A DNA stretch of 64,000 nucleotides. Origin: Sphingomonas sp. HMP9. Its GTDB lineage: Bacteria > Pseudomonadota > Alphaproteobacteria > Sphingomonadales > Sphingomonadaceae. Shown here in pieces: positions 17,618 through 26,095 of this stretch; within the stretch, counting starts at the first letter, position 1, and each line of letters begins with the position of its first letter. The position numbers and the translations under genes were made by a program. The notes below the pieces were generated by a model. The model saw only the letters and a program-made list of their open reading frames with translations, was not told the origin of the DNA and ran no database searches. The stretch is from NCBI RefSeq assembly GCF_013374115.1, contig NZ_AP022673.1:2690001-2754000 (forward strand), given 5' to 3'.

Positions 17618-19441
17618 TCACTCGGTGTCGAACAGCGATGCGAGCTGTTCGATGATCGTCCCGCCAAGCTGCTCGACATCCATGATCGTCACCGCGCGCG
17701 CATAATAGCGGGTCACGTCATGGCCGATGCCGATCGCGACGAGCTCGACCGGCGACTTGGTCTCGATCCAGCCGATCACCTGGCGCAGATGGCGTTCGAG
17801 ATACGACCCCGAGTTCACGCTCAGCGTCGAATCGTCGACCGGCGCGCCGTCGCTGATCACCATCAGGATGCGGCGTTCCTCGGGTCGCGCGACGAGGCGG
17901 GCATGCGCCCACATCAATGCCTCGCCGTCGATATTCTCCTTCAGCAACCCCTCGCGCATCATCAGCCCAAGCGAGTTGCGCGCGCGCCGCCACGGTTCGT
18001 CGGCGCGCTTGTAGACGATGTGGCGTATGTCGTTGAGCCGCCCCGGCTGCGGCGGTCGCCCCGCGGCCAGCCACGTCTCGCGGCTCTGCCCGCCCTTCCA
18101 GGCGCGCGTCGTAAAGCCGAGGATCTCGGTCTTCACGCCGCACCGCTCCAGCGTCCGCGCGAGGATGTCAGCGCTGATCGCCGCGATCGAGATCGGCCGT
18201 CCGCGCATCGACCCCGAATTGTCGATCAGCAGCGTGACGACAGTGTCGCGAAAATCGGTCTCGCGTTCGGATTTGTAGCTGAGCGACAAGGTCGGGTTGA
18301 CGATCACGCGGGCGAGGCGCGCTGCGTCGAGGATACCCTCCTCCTGATCGAAGTCCCAAGACCGAGACTGCTGCGCCATCAGCCGGCGCTGCAAACGGTT
18401 GGCGAGCTTTGACACCGCCGATTGCAGATGCACCAGCTGCTGGTCGAGATAGCCGCGCAACCGGGCCAGTTCGTCGGCATCGCACAATTCGGTCGCGGCG
18501 ATCACCTCGTCGAACTGCGTCGTCCACGGCTTATAGTCGAACGCGCCGCCCATGTCCGCGAACGGACGGTTGGGGCGGACCGGCTGCATCCCCTCCTCGC
18601 CGTCGTCGCCGGGCTCGCCGTCGATGTCGTCCATCGACTCGTCGCTCTGCTCCTGACCGTCGCTTTCCTCGTTCTGCTGCTCGGACTGTTCGCCGCGCGC
18701 CTCGACTTCGCCCTGGCCGTCCTCGCCCTGGTCGTCGCCTTCGTCACCCTCGTCCTGCTGCTGCTCGTCGGTGCCCTCGTCCTCCGAGCCGCCTTCGTCG
18801 CTTTCCTCGGGGACTTGGTCGCCCTCGACCAGCTCCAGCTCCTGCAGCATTTTCCGCGCAAGACCCTGGAACGCCTTCTGGTCGTCGAGCGCGAACGCCA
18901 GCGCGTCGAGATCGGTCTTGCTCTCGATCCACTCACGCACCAGCCCGAGCCCGGGCGCGGCGATGGCCGGCGATTCCTGCCCGGTCAGCCGCTCGCGCAC
19001 CATCAGACCAAGTGCGGTCGACAGCGGCACCTCGTCACGATTGCGCGCGCGTGTGATCGGATCGGCCCGCAGCCGAACGTCGAGCGCGCTGTTCAGATTG
19101 TCCGAAATTCCCAGATAGCCGCGCCCGCCGAGCGCCTCGACCCGTGCGGTCTCGACCGAATCGAACACCGCCCGCGCCACCGCCTCGACCGGTGCCGCAC
19201 GGTTATGCAACGCGATGTCGTGATGCTTCAGGCGCAGCGCGAACCCGTCTGCAAACCCGCGCGCCTCGGCGACCTGCTCGATCGGAAGGGCACGCGCAGG
19301 CATCGGCACCTTGATGTGCTTGCCCGACTGCACGGGAGCATCGGCGGTGAAGGCCAGCTCGACCTCCGGCTCTTCCGAGATCGCGCGCGCCGTGCCGGCG
19401 AGAACCGCCTTGAACCGATCGAGAGGCGTTTCGTTCGCCAA
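17618..19441 (-). CDS. cobT: CobT-like VWA subunit (cobaltochelatase CobT family)
   Basis: A 607-residue protein. The N-terminal domain is helical ([20 protein letters not shown]). The middle (about residues 210-310) is extremely acidic ([20 protein letters not shown] runs), as in CobT. The C-terminal VWA domain carries the MIDAS motif [13 protein letters not shown] and the paired FTTRAWKGG. In B12-making bacteria CobS and CobT drive cobalt insertion by CobN; no CobN lies nearby. A TTG at 19441, 4 nt after the cobS stop, is preferred, because the frame upstream only overlaps cobS. A start further upstream cannot be excluded. Confidence 0.88.
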   Translation of the reverse strand: MANETPLDRFKAVLAGTARAISEEPEVELAFTADAPVQSGKHIKVPMPARALPIEQVAEARGFADGFALRLKHHDIALHNRAAPVEAVARAVFDSVETARVEALGGRGYLGISDNLNSALDVRLRADPITRARNRDEVPLSTALGLMVRERLTGQESPAIAAPGLGLVREWIESKTDLDALAFALDDQKAFQGLARKMLQELELVEGDQVPEESDEGGSEDEGTDEQQQDEGDEGDDQGEDGQGEVEARGEQSEQQNEESDGQEQSDESMDDIDGEPGDDGEEGMQPVRPNRPFADMGGAFDYKPWTTQFDEVIAATELCDADELARLRGYLDQQLVHLQSAVSKLANRLQRRLMAQQSRSWDFDQEEGILDAARLARVIVNPTLSLSYKSERETDFRDTVVTLLIDNSGSMRGRPISIAAISADILARTLERCGVKTEILGFTTRAWKGGQSRETWLAAGRPPQPGRLNDIRHIVYKRADEPWRRARNSLGLMMREGLLKENIDGEALMWAHARLVARPEERRILMVISDGAPVDDSTLSVNSGSYLERHLRQVIGWIETKSPVELVAIGIGHDVTRYYARAVTIMDVEQLGGTIIEQLASLFDTE

Positions 19442-19445
19442 AGCC

Positions 19446-20450
19446 TTAGGCCTTCCCGACCACGCTCTCGGGCAGGTCCTTGCCGAACACGCGCTGGTAA
19501 TATTCGGCGACCAGCGGCCGCTCGGCCTCGTCGCACTTGTTGAGGAACGACAGCCGGAACGCAAAGCCGACATCGCCGAAGATCAGCGCGTTCTGTGCCC
19601 AGGTGATCACCGTACGCGGGCTCATCACGGTCGAGATGTCGCCGTTGACGAAGCCCTTGCGGGTCATGTCGGCGACGCGGACCATGTTCTCGACGACCTT
19701 CTTGCCGTCGGGCTTGTCATATTCGCCCGACTTGGCGAGCACGATCTGCGCCTCGACCTTGGCGGGCAGATAGTTGAGCGTGACGACGATGTTCCACCGG
19801 TCCATCTGGCCCTGGTTGATCTGCTGCGTGCCGTGATACAGCCCGCTGGTATCGCCGAGGCCGACTGTGTTGGCGGTCGCGAACAGGCGGAACCACGGGT
19901 TCGGGCGGATCACGCGGTTCTGGTCGAGCAGGGTCAGCTTGCCCTCGGTCTCGAGCACGCGCTGGATCACGAACATCACGTCAGGGCGGCCGGCGTCATA
20001 TTCGTCGAACACGAGCGCGGTCGGGGTCTGCAGCGCCCAGGGCAGCAGGCCTTCGCGGAACTCGGTGATCTGCTGACCGTCCTTCAGGACGATCGCGTCG
20101 CGGCCGATCAGGTCGATGCGGCTGATATGCGCATCGAGGTTGATGCGGATGCACGGCCATTTCAGGCGAGCCGCGACCTGCTCGATATGCGTCGACTTGC
20201 CGGTGCCGTGATAGCCCTGGACCATCACGCGACGATTATGCGCGAACCCGGCGAGGACGGCGATCGTCGTGTCCGCATCGAAGACATAGGCCGGATCGAG
20301 ATCGGGGACGCGCTCGTCGGCTTCGGAGAAGGCCGGCACTTCCATGTCGGAATCGATCCCGAACATCTCGCGCACCTTCACCATACGGTCGGGTGCGTCG
20401 AGGATCGTGGTCTCGCGGCTGTCGGGCTGGGTATTGGGGATATCGGTCAT
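19446..20450 (-). CDS. cobS: CobS-like AAA+ ATPase (cobaltochelatase CobS family)
   Basis: A 334-residue MoxR/CobS-type AAA+ ATPase. Residues about 40-75 contain the CobS-typical DMEVPAF. Walker A is [15 protein letters not shown] (near 90) and Walker B is [16 protein letters not shown] sensor-1-like [16 protein letters not shown] and the C-terminal [13 protein letters not shown] are also present. It forms hexameric rings that work with a VWA partner, CobT, the next gene. The pair is complete, but the CobN subunit is not in this window. The ATG has GAGG 5-6 nt upstream. Confidence 0.92.
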   Translation of the reverse strand: MTDIPNTQPDSRETTILDAPDRMVKVREMFGIDSDMEVPAFSEADERVPDLDPAYVFDADTTIAVLAGFAHNRRVMVQGYHGTGKSTHIEQVAARLKWPCIRINLDAHISRIDLIGRDAIVLKDGQQITEFREGLLPWALQTPTALVFDEYDAGRPDVMFVIQRVLETEGKLTLLDQNRVIRPNPWFRLFATANTVGLGDTSGLYHGTQQINQGQMDRWNIVVTLNYLPAKVEAQIVLAKSGEYDKPDGKKVVENMVRVADMTRKGFVNGDISTVMSPRTVITWAQNALIFGDVGFAFRLSFLNKCDEAERPLVAEYYQRVFGKDLPESVVGKA

Positions 20451-20637
20451 GTTGGCCTCGTGTTCCCGGTAGCTCTAGGCCAAGCACGGGCTGTTACTCA
20501 ACCGCCGCTGTACGATTGGTCGGGCGATTGACCGGATGAGTTAGACGAACCGCCGGGATAGCAGCGGGTTCCGGATCGGGCGGCGTGAAATCTCGATCAG
20601 AGTAAGCATGCATCATACCGCTCGGCCGCCCCCGTCC

Positions 20638-20720
20638 CGTCATCCCAGCGAAGGCTGGGATCCAGAGCCAGGATCTATAGCCTGCTTGGCTCTGAATCCT
20701 GGGTCGAGCCCAGGATGACG
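20638..20720. repeat. Bipartite palindromic repeat (GTCATCCCAG type)
   Basis: CGTCATCCCAGCGAAGGCTGGGATCC on the left and a matching hairpin ending in CCCAGGATGACG on the right enclose AGAGCCAGG/CCTGGCTCT-like inner arms. The unit can fold as one long stem. It lies between cobS (start 20450) and the J-domain gene, both on the reverse strand. Confidence 0.8.
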
Positions 20721-20727
20721 AAAATGG

Positions 20728-21336
20728 TCAGGCGAACGCCGCGGCGCCCTTAAGATGCTGATACGCGGCGATCACCTTCTGCAACTCCGATTCATGCGCG
20801 CGATCGCCGCCGTTGCGGTCGGGATGAAAGCGTCGCACGAGTTCGCTGTAGCGTTTGCGCAGTTGCGTGCGGTCGGTGTCGGTCCCCAGCCCCAGCACGC
20901 GCAACGACCGCCGCTCGCCATCGGACAACACGCGACCATCCTTGCGCGCCGCCGCCGTCCGTTCGCCGAAGCGCGCGCCGATCGCGTCGATCGGGTCGGC
21001 GAAATCGGCCCATTTGGGCGGGGTGTCGCCGCCGCCATGCGCGAACGCGCGCGTCTCGCGTTCCCAGCCCGCCATCGGCCGCTGCGCACTATGGATCTCG
21101 TCCGCGGTCATCCCGTCGAAGAAATTATACCCTGCGTTGAAGGCACGGACGTGCTCAAGGCAGAACCAGCGAAACTGTGGCGGGCCGCCCTCGCTTGGAC
21201 CCTCGAGCGGCGGCGCGCGGAATTCGCCCGGCTCCGCGCAGTCGCGCCACATGCAGACACGACCGGTCCCTTCCACGCGGCCGTGAAACCGTGGGCTGGG
21301 GCGTTCCTTGCGATTGTTCTGACCGTCTTCGCTCAC
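20728..21336 (-). CDS. C-terminal J-domain protein
   Basis: From a GTG at 21336 (GGGGAG 5 nt upstream) the product is 202 residues. It ends in a J domain from about residue 145: LRVLGLGTDTDRTQLRKRYS followed by LVRRFHPDRNGGDRAHES, with the HPD motif that stimulates DnaK ATPase. The N-terminal half (GRVCMWRDCAEPGEFRAP and FRWFCLEHVRAFNAGYNFF) has two Cys plus Cys/His pairs and could bind zinc; it is conserved in alphaproteobacterial proteins of this layout. The client is unknown. Divergent from bolA with only 39 bp between start codons. Confidence 0.85.
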   Translation of the reverse strand: MSEDGQNNRKERPSPRFHGRVEGTGRVCMWRDCAEPGEFRAPPLEGPSEGGPPQFRWFCLEHVRAFNAGYNFFDGMTADEIHSAQRPMAGWERETRAFAHGGGDTPPKWADFADPIDAIGARFGERTAAARKDGRVLSDGERRSLRVLGLGTDTDRTQLRKRYSELVRRFHPDRNGGDRAHESELQKVIAAYQHLKGAAAFA

Positions 21337-21375
21337 TGGCTCCCCGCGCTTTCCGAAACGGGCTATATAGGTTCG

Positions 21376-21663
21376 ATGACAGACCTCGCCACCGGCTCCG
21401 TACAGGACCAGATCACGACGCGCCTCACCACTGCGCTCAACCCCACGCACCTGACCGTGGTCAACGAGAGCGGACTCCATGCCGGCCATATGGGCGACGA
21501 CGGCACCGGCGAGACGCATTTCCGCGTCGAGGTGGAAACGCCCAAGTTCGAAGGGCTTAACCGGGTCGCGCGCCAGCGGCTCGTGAACCAGGCGCTGGCC
21601 GACCTGTTGAGCACGCAGATCCACGCGCTCGCCATCAAGGCCCGCGCGCCCGGGGAACTCTGA
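21376..21663 (+). CDS. BolA family protein
   Basis: A 95-residue BolA protein with VNESGLHAGH (the conserved HAGH segment), THFRVEVETPKFEGLNRVAR and the C-terminal RLVNQALADLL and HALAIKAR. BolA proteins partner with monothiol glutaredoxins in Fe-S cluster trafficking and iron sensing. The fingerprint places it among BolA rather than IbaG forms, but this is not certain. Its TGA overlaps the ATG of the next gene by one base (TGATG), indicating translational coupling with the glutathione S-transferase gene. Confidence 0.9.
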   Translation: MTDLATGSVQDQITTRLTTALNPTHLTVVNESGLHAGHMGDDGTGETHFRVEVETPKFEGLNRVARQRLVNQALADLLSTQIHALAIKARAPGEL

Positions 21664-22370
21664 TGGCGTACAAGCTCTGGTACTGGCCCTCGCTGCAGGG
21701 ACGCGGCGAGTTCGTCCGCCTCGCGCTCGAGGGTGCCGAGATTCCGTACGAGGATTGCGCGCGGACGGCGGGCGAGGACGGGCTGATGGCCGATCTCAAC
21801 GACCGCACCGGCCGCACCCCGTTCGCGCCGCCCTATCTCGAACTCGACGGTCTGGTGATCGCGCAGGTCGCGAACATCCTGATGTATCTGGGCGAGCGCC
21901 ACGGTCTCGCGCCGTCGACCATGGCCGACCGGCTGTGGCTCAACCAGCTCCAGCTGACGATCGCCGACCTCGTCGCGGAGGTCCACAACGTCCACCATCC
22001 GGTTGCTATGATGGACTATTACGATGACCAGAAGCTGGAGGCTGCGCGCGCCGCCGAGCAGTTCCGCGAGGAGCGGCTGCCGAAGTTCCTCGGGCATTTC
22101 GAGGACGCGGCGCTGGCAAATACCGGCGACTGGCTGATCGATCACAAATGGAGCTATGCCGACACGTCGCTGTTCCAGATCGTCGAGGGGCTGCGCTACA
22201 TGTTCCCGCAGCGGATGAAGACGCTCGAGCCCGATTACCCCAACCTGATCCGCATCCACGATCAGGTCGCCGCGCTGCCGGGGATCAAGGCGTATCTGAA
22301 CAGCGACCGCCGGATCGCGTTCAATACCGACGGCATCTTCCGCCATTATCCTGAGCTTGATGCGGCATGA
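21663..22370 (+). CDS. Glutathione S-transferase family protein
   Basis: A 235-residue cytosolic GST. The thioredoxin-like N-terminal domain begins YKLWYWPSLQGRGEFVRLAL with the catalytic-type Tyr near residue 6-7, and FAPPYLELDGLVIAQ gives the cis-Pro and the glutathione-binding region. A helical C-terminal domain follows (YLGERHGLAPSTMADRLWLN, ADTSLFQIVEGLRYMFP, ALPGIKAYL). Its substrate is unknown. The sequence is closest to sigma/alpha-like eukaryotic-type GSTs. Coupled to bolA by a one-base overlap, and followed by a palindromic repeat. Confidence 0.9.
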   Translation: MAYKLWYWPSLQGRGEFVRLALEGAEIPYEDCARTAGEDGLMADLNDRTGRTPFAPPYLELDGLVIAQVANILMYLGERHGLAPSTMADRLWLNQLQLTIADLVAEVHNVHHPVAMMDYYDDQKLEAARAAEQFREERLPKFLGHFEDAALANTGDWLIDHKWSYADTSLFQIVEGLRYMFPQRMKTLEPDYPNLIRIHDQVAALPGIKAYLNSDRRIAFNTDGIFRHYPELDAA

Positions 22371-22380
22371 GCATCCTCAA

Positions 22381-22505
22381 ATCCTCCCCCGCCAGGGGGA
22401 GGTGGATCGCGCAGCGAGACGGAGGGGGCGGCAAGCGATGACTGCTGTTCCGTGTCCTCCCCCTCCGTCAGGCTTCGCCTGCCACCTCCCCCTTGCGGGA
22501 GAGGA
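22381..22505. repeat. Palindromic repeat (CTCCCCC...GGGGGAGG type), copy 1
   Basis: ATCCTCCCCCGCCAGGGGGAGG at the left and a matching CCACCTCCCCCTTGCGGGAGAGGAT at the right enclose CGGAGGGGG and CCCCCTCCG arms with a CAGGCTTCGCCTG hairpin between. The whole unit is an imperfect palindrome. Its last bases GGGAGAGG sit 4 nt before the ATG of the NUDIX gene at 22509 and serve as its only visible Shine-Dalgarno. Confidence 0.85.
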
Positions 22506-22508
22506 TCG

Positions 22509-22958
22509 ATGAGCGCGCGCACCCCACGCCCAGCCGCCCGCATACTTCTGGTCGACGGCGAAAACCGCGTGCTGATGTTCCGCTTCACCCCCTCCGATCG
22601 CCCGCCGCTATGGTGCACACCCGGCGGCGCGGTCGATCCGGGCGAGAGCTACGCCGCCGCCGCGCGCCGCGAGCTCTGGGAGGAGGTCGGTCTCGACATC
22701 GATTGTGGAGCCGAGGTCGCGCAGCGGACGATCGACTTCCTAACCTTCGAAGGCGTCGAGGTCACCGCGGACGAACGCTATTTCCGGATCGACGTCGACC
22801 GTTGCGAGGTGAAGGCGGGCAAGCTCACCGAACAGGAGAAGCAACTGCTCGTCGGTCACCGCTGGTTTTCCCGAAACGACATCGTCGCGCATGACGAAAC
22901 CATCTATCCAGCAGACCTGGTCGACCTTCTCGACGCCTCGGAACCTGCCAAGGGATAG
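22509..22958 (+). CDS. NUDIX hydrolase
   Basis: A 149-residue NUDIX protein with an intact NUDIX box, GGAVDPGESYAAAARRELWEEVGLD, that matches the G-x5-E-x7-RE-x2-EE-x-G pattern for Mg2+ and pyrophosphate hydrolysis. The substrate (a nucleoside diphosphate linked to another moiety) is not apparent. The start at 22509 was chosen because upstream the frame lies within the repeat and the repeat edge provides GGGAGAGG as the ribosome-binding site. The pirin gene follows after 5 nt, so the two are likely co-transcribed. Confidence 0.9.
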   Translation: MSARTPRPAARILLVDGENRVLMFRFTPSDRPPLWCTPGGAVDPGESYAAAARRELWEEVGLDIDCGAEVAQRTIDFLTFEGVEVTADERYFRIDVDRCEVKAGKLTEQEKQLLVGHRWFSRNDIVAHDETIYPADLVDLLDASEPAKG

Positions 22959-22963
22959 CGCAC

Positions 22964-23863
22964 ATGCTCGATGATTTCGTTCTCCAGACCATCCTGCCGT
23001 CGACGCACGATCTGGGCGGGTTCAAGGTCCACCGCACGCTGCCGAACAAGGAACGGACGATGGTGGGGCCGTTCCTGTTCTTCGACCAGATGGGCCCCGC
23101 GCATCTCGAGGTCGGGTCGGGTATCGACGTGCGCCCGCATCCGCACATCAACCTGTCGACCGTCACGTATCTGTTCGACGGCGCGATCGACCACCGCGAC
23201 TCGCTCGGCACGCAGGCGCGGATCGAGCCCGGCGCGGTCAATTTGATGACCGCGGGCCATGGCATCGTCCATTCCGAACGCTCGCCCGGCGACGAGCGCG
23301 CCGAGGGGCCGACGCTGTCGGGTATCCAGACCTGGCTGGCGATGCCCGAGGCGGTCGAGGAAATCGATCCCGCGTTCGAACACGTCACGAAGGCGCAGCT
23401 GCCGACGATCGAGGCGCACGGCGCGCGGTCGCGGATCATCATGGGGAGTCTCTGGGGCCAGACCGCGCCGACGACGACCTATTCGGGGACGATCTACGCG
23501 GACATCGCGCTCGATCCGGGCGCGAGCGTGCCGATCGACGCGGCGGCGGAGGAGCGCGCAATCTACCTCGCGATGGGCGAGGCGACGCTGGAGGGCGTGA
23601 AGCTGGAGCCGCAGGTGCTCTACGTGCTGCGTCCCGGCATCGCGGCGACACTCCGCTCGGCGACCGGCGGCCGCGCGATGCTGTGCGGTGGCGATGCGTT
23701 CACGACACCACGCCATGTCTGGTGGAACTTCGTCAGCTCGAACCGAGACCGGATCGAACAGGCCAAGCGCGACTGGAATGCGGGCAATTTCCCGAAGGTG
23801 CCCGGCGACGAGAAGGAATGGATCGAGATTCCGGCAGTGCCGAAGACGGTCAGCTATCCGTAA
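22964..23863 (+). CDS. Pirin family protein
   Basis: A 299-residue bicupin. The first cupin has PFLFFDQMGPAHLEVGSG, VRPHPHINLSTVTYLFDGAI (metal-binding His pair in HPH) and MTAGHGIVHSE, which is the pirin fingerprint with the His-x-Glu ligand. The second cupin (about residues 170-270) is shorter, followed by a C-terminal tail with RHVWWNFVSSNRDRIEQAKRDW. Pirins bind Fe2+ and some have quercetin 2,3-dioxygenase activity; the natural substrate here is unknown. Follows the NUDIX gene by 5 nt. Confidence 0.92.
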   Translation: MLDDFVLQTILPSTHDLGGFKVHRTLPNKERTMVGPFLFFDQMGPAHLEVGSGIDVRPHPHINLSTVTYLFDGAIDHRDSLGTQARIEPGAVNLMTAGHGIVHSERSPGDERAEGPTLSGIQTWLAMPEAVEEIDPAFEHVTKAQLPTIEAHGARSRIIMGSLWGQTAPTTTYSGTIYADIALDPGASVPIDAAAEERAIYLAMGEATLEGVKLEPQVLYVLRPGIAATLRSATGGRAMLCGGDAFTTPRHVWWNFVSSNRDRIEQAKRDWNAGNFPKVPGDEKEWIEIPAVPKTVSYP

Positions 23864-23903
23864 CTCCTCGAGGGCGCAGGCAACAGGCGCCGCTCAGATC
23901 GAA

Positions 23904-24008
23904 CCGCCCCGGCGAAGGCCGGGGTCCAGTTGAAAAGGTCGCCGCGACGACGCGCACCGTCCGTTCGTGACGTTGCCCAACTGGACCCCGGCCTCCGCCG
24001 GGGCGGTG
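23904..24008. repeat. Bipartite palindromic repeat (CCCCGGCGAAGGCCGGGG type), copy 1
   Basis: CCGCCCCGGCGAAGGCCGGGG plus TCCAGTTG at the left, and CAACTGGA plus CCCCGGCCTCCGCCGGGGCGG at the right, give outer hairpins and an inner matching pair 105 bp in total. Two further copies of the same type are at 49131-49236 and 60904-61002. Confidence 0.88.
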
Positions 24009-24097
24009 CAGAAATCGAAAGGTTGTATGTCTGCTTGCGGGGGCGGTCGGGCGAAGGCATGCTCCCCATGCAGCGCGACGGGTAGGCCCTCCCCTAA

Positions 24098-24119
24098 CCC
24101 CTCCCGCAAGCGGGAGGGG
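24098..24119. repeat. Short GC hairpin providing a Shine-Dalgarno
   Basis: CCCCTCCCGC-AA-GCGGGAGGGG is a perfect inverted repeat. Its right arm GGGAGGGG ends 4 nt before the ATG at 24124 and is the only purine-rich ribosome-binding sequence there, so a repeat end doubles as an initiation signal. Confidence 0.75.
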
Positions 24120-24123
24120 AATA

Positions 24124-24999
24124 ATGACGGACCTGCAACGCATCACGCTATCCACTGGCGTAACCCTAGACGTCGCGATCACCGGCGATCCGGCGAACCC
24201 GCCCGTCATCCTCCTTCACGGCTTTCCCGAATCGCACCGCACCTGGCGTGCCATCGCCCCGGACCTCGCCCGCAATCACTATGTCGTCGCGCCCGACCAG
24301 CGTGGCTTTGCGCGATCGTCGAAACCCGAAGGCGTCGAGAGCTACACCCCCGACAAGATCGTCGCCGACCTGATCGCGCTCGCCGATCACCTCGAGATCG
24401 ACCGATTCACGCTGGTCGGTCACGACTGGGGCGGCGCGATCGCGTGGATGGCGGCGTTGCGGCACCCGGAGCGCATCGCCAAGCTCGTCATCATCAACGC
24501 GCCGCATCCGCTCGTCTTCCAGCGGACGATGTTCGACGACCTCGAACAACGCGCGGCCAGCCAGTATATCCGTGCCTTCCGCAACCCCGATCTCGAACGG
24601 CATGTCGAGTCGATCGGGCTCGAAACCTTCTTCGACACCAGTTTTTCGAAGCATGCCGACCTCGCCGCGATGGCTGAGGACAAGGCCGCCTATCTCGACG
24701 AATGGGGCCAGCCCGGCGCGATCACCGCGATGCTCAACTGGTACCGCGCGAGCGCGATCGTCGTCCCCGCGATGGACGAGACGCCGCCCCGCCCCGCGTT
24801 CCTCGACGCGCCGTTTCCGCCGACGACGATGCCGGTGCTGGTGATCTGGGGGATGCAGGATACCGCGTTGCTGCCGAGCCAGCTCGACCTTGCCGGCTAT
24901 GTTCCCGACCTGACGATCGAGAAGGTCGACGCCGGGCATTTCGTACCGTGGCAGAAGCCCGACGCGGTGATCGACGCGATGCGGCGCTGGGGTATCTGA
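24124..24999 (+). CDS. Alpha/beta hydrolase, epoxide-hydrolase/haloalkane-dehalogenase type
   Basis: A 291-residue alpha/beta hydrolase. LHGFPESHRTWRAIAPDLA gives the oxyanion-hole HGFP. The nucleophile elbow is VGHDWGGAIAW (Asp near residue 101), and the C-terminal His is in VDAGHFVPWQKP (near 279). An Asp nucleophile flanked by Trp is typical of epoxide hydrolases and haloacetate or haloalkane dehalogenases rather than esterases. The cap domain (about 130-205) has Tyr and Trp residues, but I cannot name the substrate. It lies between palindromic repeats and has no apparent operon partner. Confidence 0.88.
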   Translation: MTDLQRITLSTGVTLDVAITGDPANPPVILLHGFPESHRTWRAIAPDLARNHYVVAPDQRGFARSSKPEGVESYTPDKIVADLIALADHLEIDRFTLVGHDWGGAIAWMAALRHPERIAKLVIINAPHPLVFQRTMFDDLEQRAASQYIRAFRNPDLERHVESIGLETFFDTSFSKHADLAAMAEDKAAYLDEWGQPGAITAMLNWYRASAIVVPAMDETPPRPAFLDAPFPPTTMPVLVIWGMQDTALLPSQLDLAGYVPDLTIEKVDAGHFVPWQKPDAVIDAMRRWGI

Positions 25000-25010
25000 C
25001 CGCCGCCTCG

Positions 25011-25133
25011 ATCCTCCCCCGCCAGGTGGACGTGGCTGGCGCTTGCCAGTCGGAGGGGGGCGGTAAGGGAAACCCCTCCGTGCCCTCCCCCTCCGTCGCC
25101 TTGGGCGCCACCTCCCTTAGCGGGGGGAGGATC
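25011..25133. repeat. Palindromic repeat (CTCCCCC...GGGGGAGG type), copy 2
   Basis: ATCCTCCCCCGCCAGG at the left and AGCGGGGGGAGGAT at the right, with CGGAGGGGG/CCCCCTCCG inner arms, make this the second copy of the 22381-22505 family. It lies between the alpha/beta hydrolase and RcnB genes. Confidence 0.85.
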
Positions 25134-25276
25134 AGAAAACCTGCCGGCTGATCCGTATCCGTTCGAGACGATTCACCTGTCTGTTTCCTGACCACCGCAT
25201 TCGGCGATCGTTCAGCGGTGCGGGAGCAAAACGCATGTCATGCCGTTGAACCGGCGTCGAACACAGGAGAGCAGTC

Positions 25277-25756
25277 ATGCGTAAGATGATCCTCGCGGCA
25301 GTTGCCGCCGCCACCCTCGTCCCCACCTTCGCCACCGCGCAGAGCTATGGCGAAGTCCGCCGCGACCAGCGCGAAGTCCGCCAGAGCCAGCGCGAACTCC
25401 AGCAGGCACGCCGCTACGGCGACCGCGGCGATATCCGCGAAGCCCGCCAGGAACTGCGCGAAGACCGCCAGGAGCGCCGCGAGGACTGGCGCGACTATCG
25501 CCGCACACACGGCAACGTCTATCGCCGCCCCGCCTATGTCGGGCCACGCGGCTATCGCTATCGTCCGGTGAGCGTCGGCTACCAGTTCGCACCGACCTAT
25601 TACGGTCGCCAATACTGGATCAACGACTATCAGACCTATCGTCTGTCGCGCCCGGCCTATGGCTATCAGCGCTGGGTCCGCTACGGCCGCGACGTCGTTC
25701 TGGTCGACACGCGCAACGGCCGCGTCGCCCAGGTCAACAACGGCTTCTTCTACTGA
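25277..25756 (+). CDS. RcnB family periplasmic protein
   Basis: A 159-residue exported protein: signal peptide MRKMILAAVAAATLVPTFATAQ, then a long Arg/Gln/Glu-rich helical stretch (residues 25-80, many RQELRED-like repeats), then an aromatic-rich C-terminus ending WVRYGRDVVLVDTRNGRVAQ, which is the RcnB signature. E. coli RcnB limits Ni/Co efflux in the periplasm; sphingomonad relatives are numerous and their metal role is unproven. The RBS AGGAGAG lies about 6 nt before the ATG. The 339 bp after it hold no gene. Confidence 0.85.
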   Translation: MRKMILAAVAAATLVPTFATAQSYGEVRRDQREVRQSQRELQQARRYGDRGDIREARQELREDRQERREDWRDYRRTHGNVYRRPAYVGPRGYRYRPVSVGYQFAPTYYGRQYWINDYQTYRLSRPAYGYQRWVRYGRDVVLVDTRNGRVAQVNNGFFY

Positions 25757-26095
25757 GGTAGCCGGTCTCGGGCGCCATTCCCGTATAGGTTTGGCGCCCA
25801 CCGATTTGCCCCGTCGACGCTATCGCATGGTCGACACGGCGAATACGACACGTGCGTGGACAATCAGACGTCAGCGGCCCGCGAGATAGCGGCAAACCAA
25901 AAATGACAGATAGTTCATGTTGGCACAAGCTACCGCGATCTCGGGCTTTGCCTATTTCGGGATCTTCGGTTCCCCAGAAACCGGCCGAGTGCCCGAATTA
26001 TCAATGCCGAATACAACAGAGATTACTCTCGCGTTGTCTGACATGGATTAAAGCATTAAGGATTTGAAACTAGGCGGGATCGTGAAAGGAATCGT
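25757..26095. other. Gene-free interval with one hairpin
   Basis: No credible coding sequence is visible; the small frames here are short and lack ribosome-binding sites. A 7-bp inverted repeat GGGCGCC (25770-25776) / GGCGCCC (25793-25799) just after the RcnB gene could act as a transcription end, although it lacks a T-run. The rest is noticeably lower in GC than its neighbours and probably holds the promoter of the GAF-EAL gene. Confidence 0.6.
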
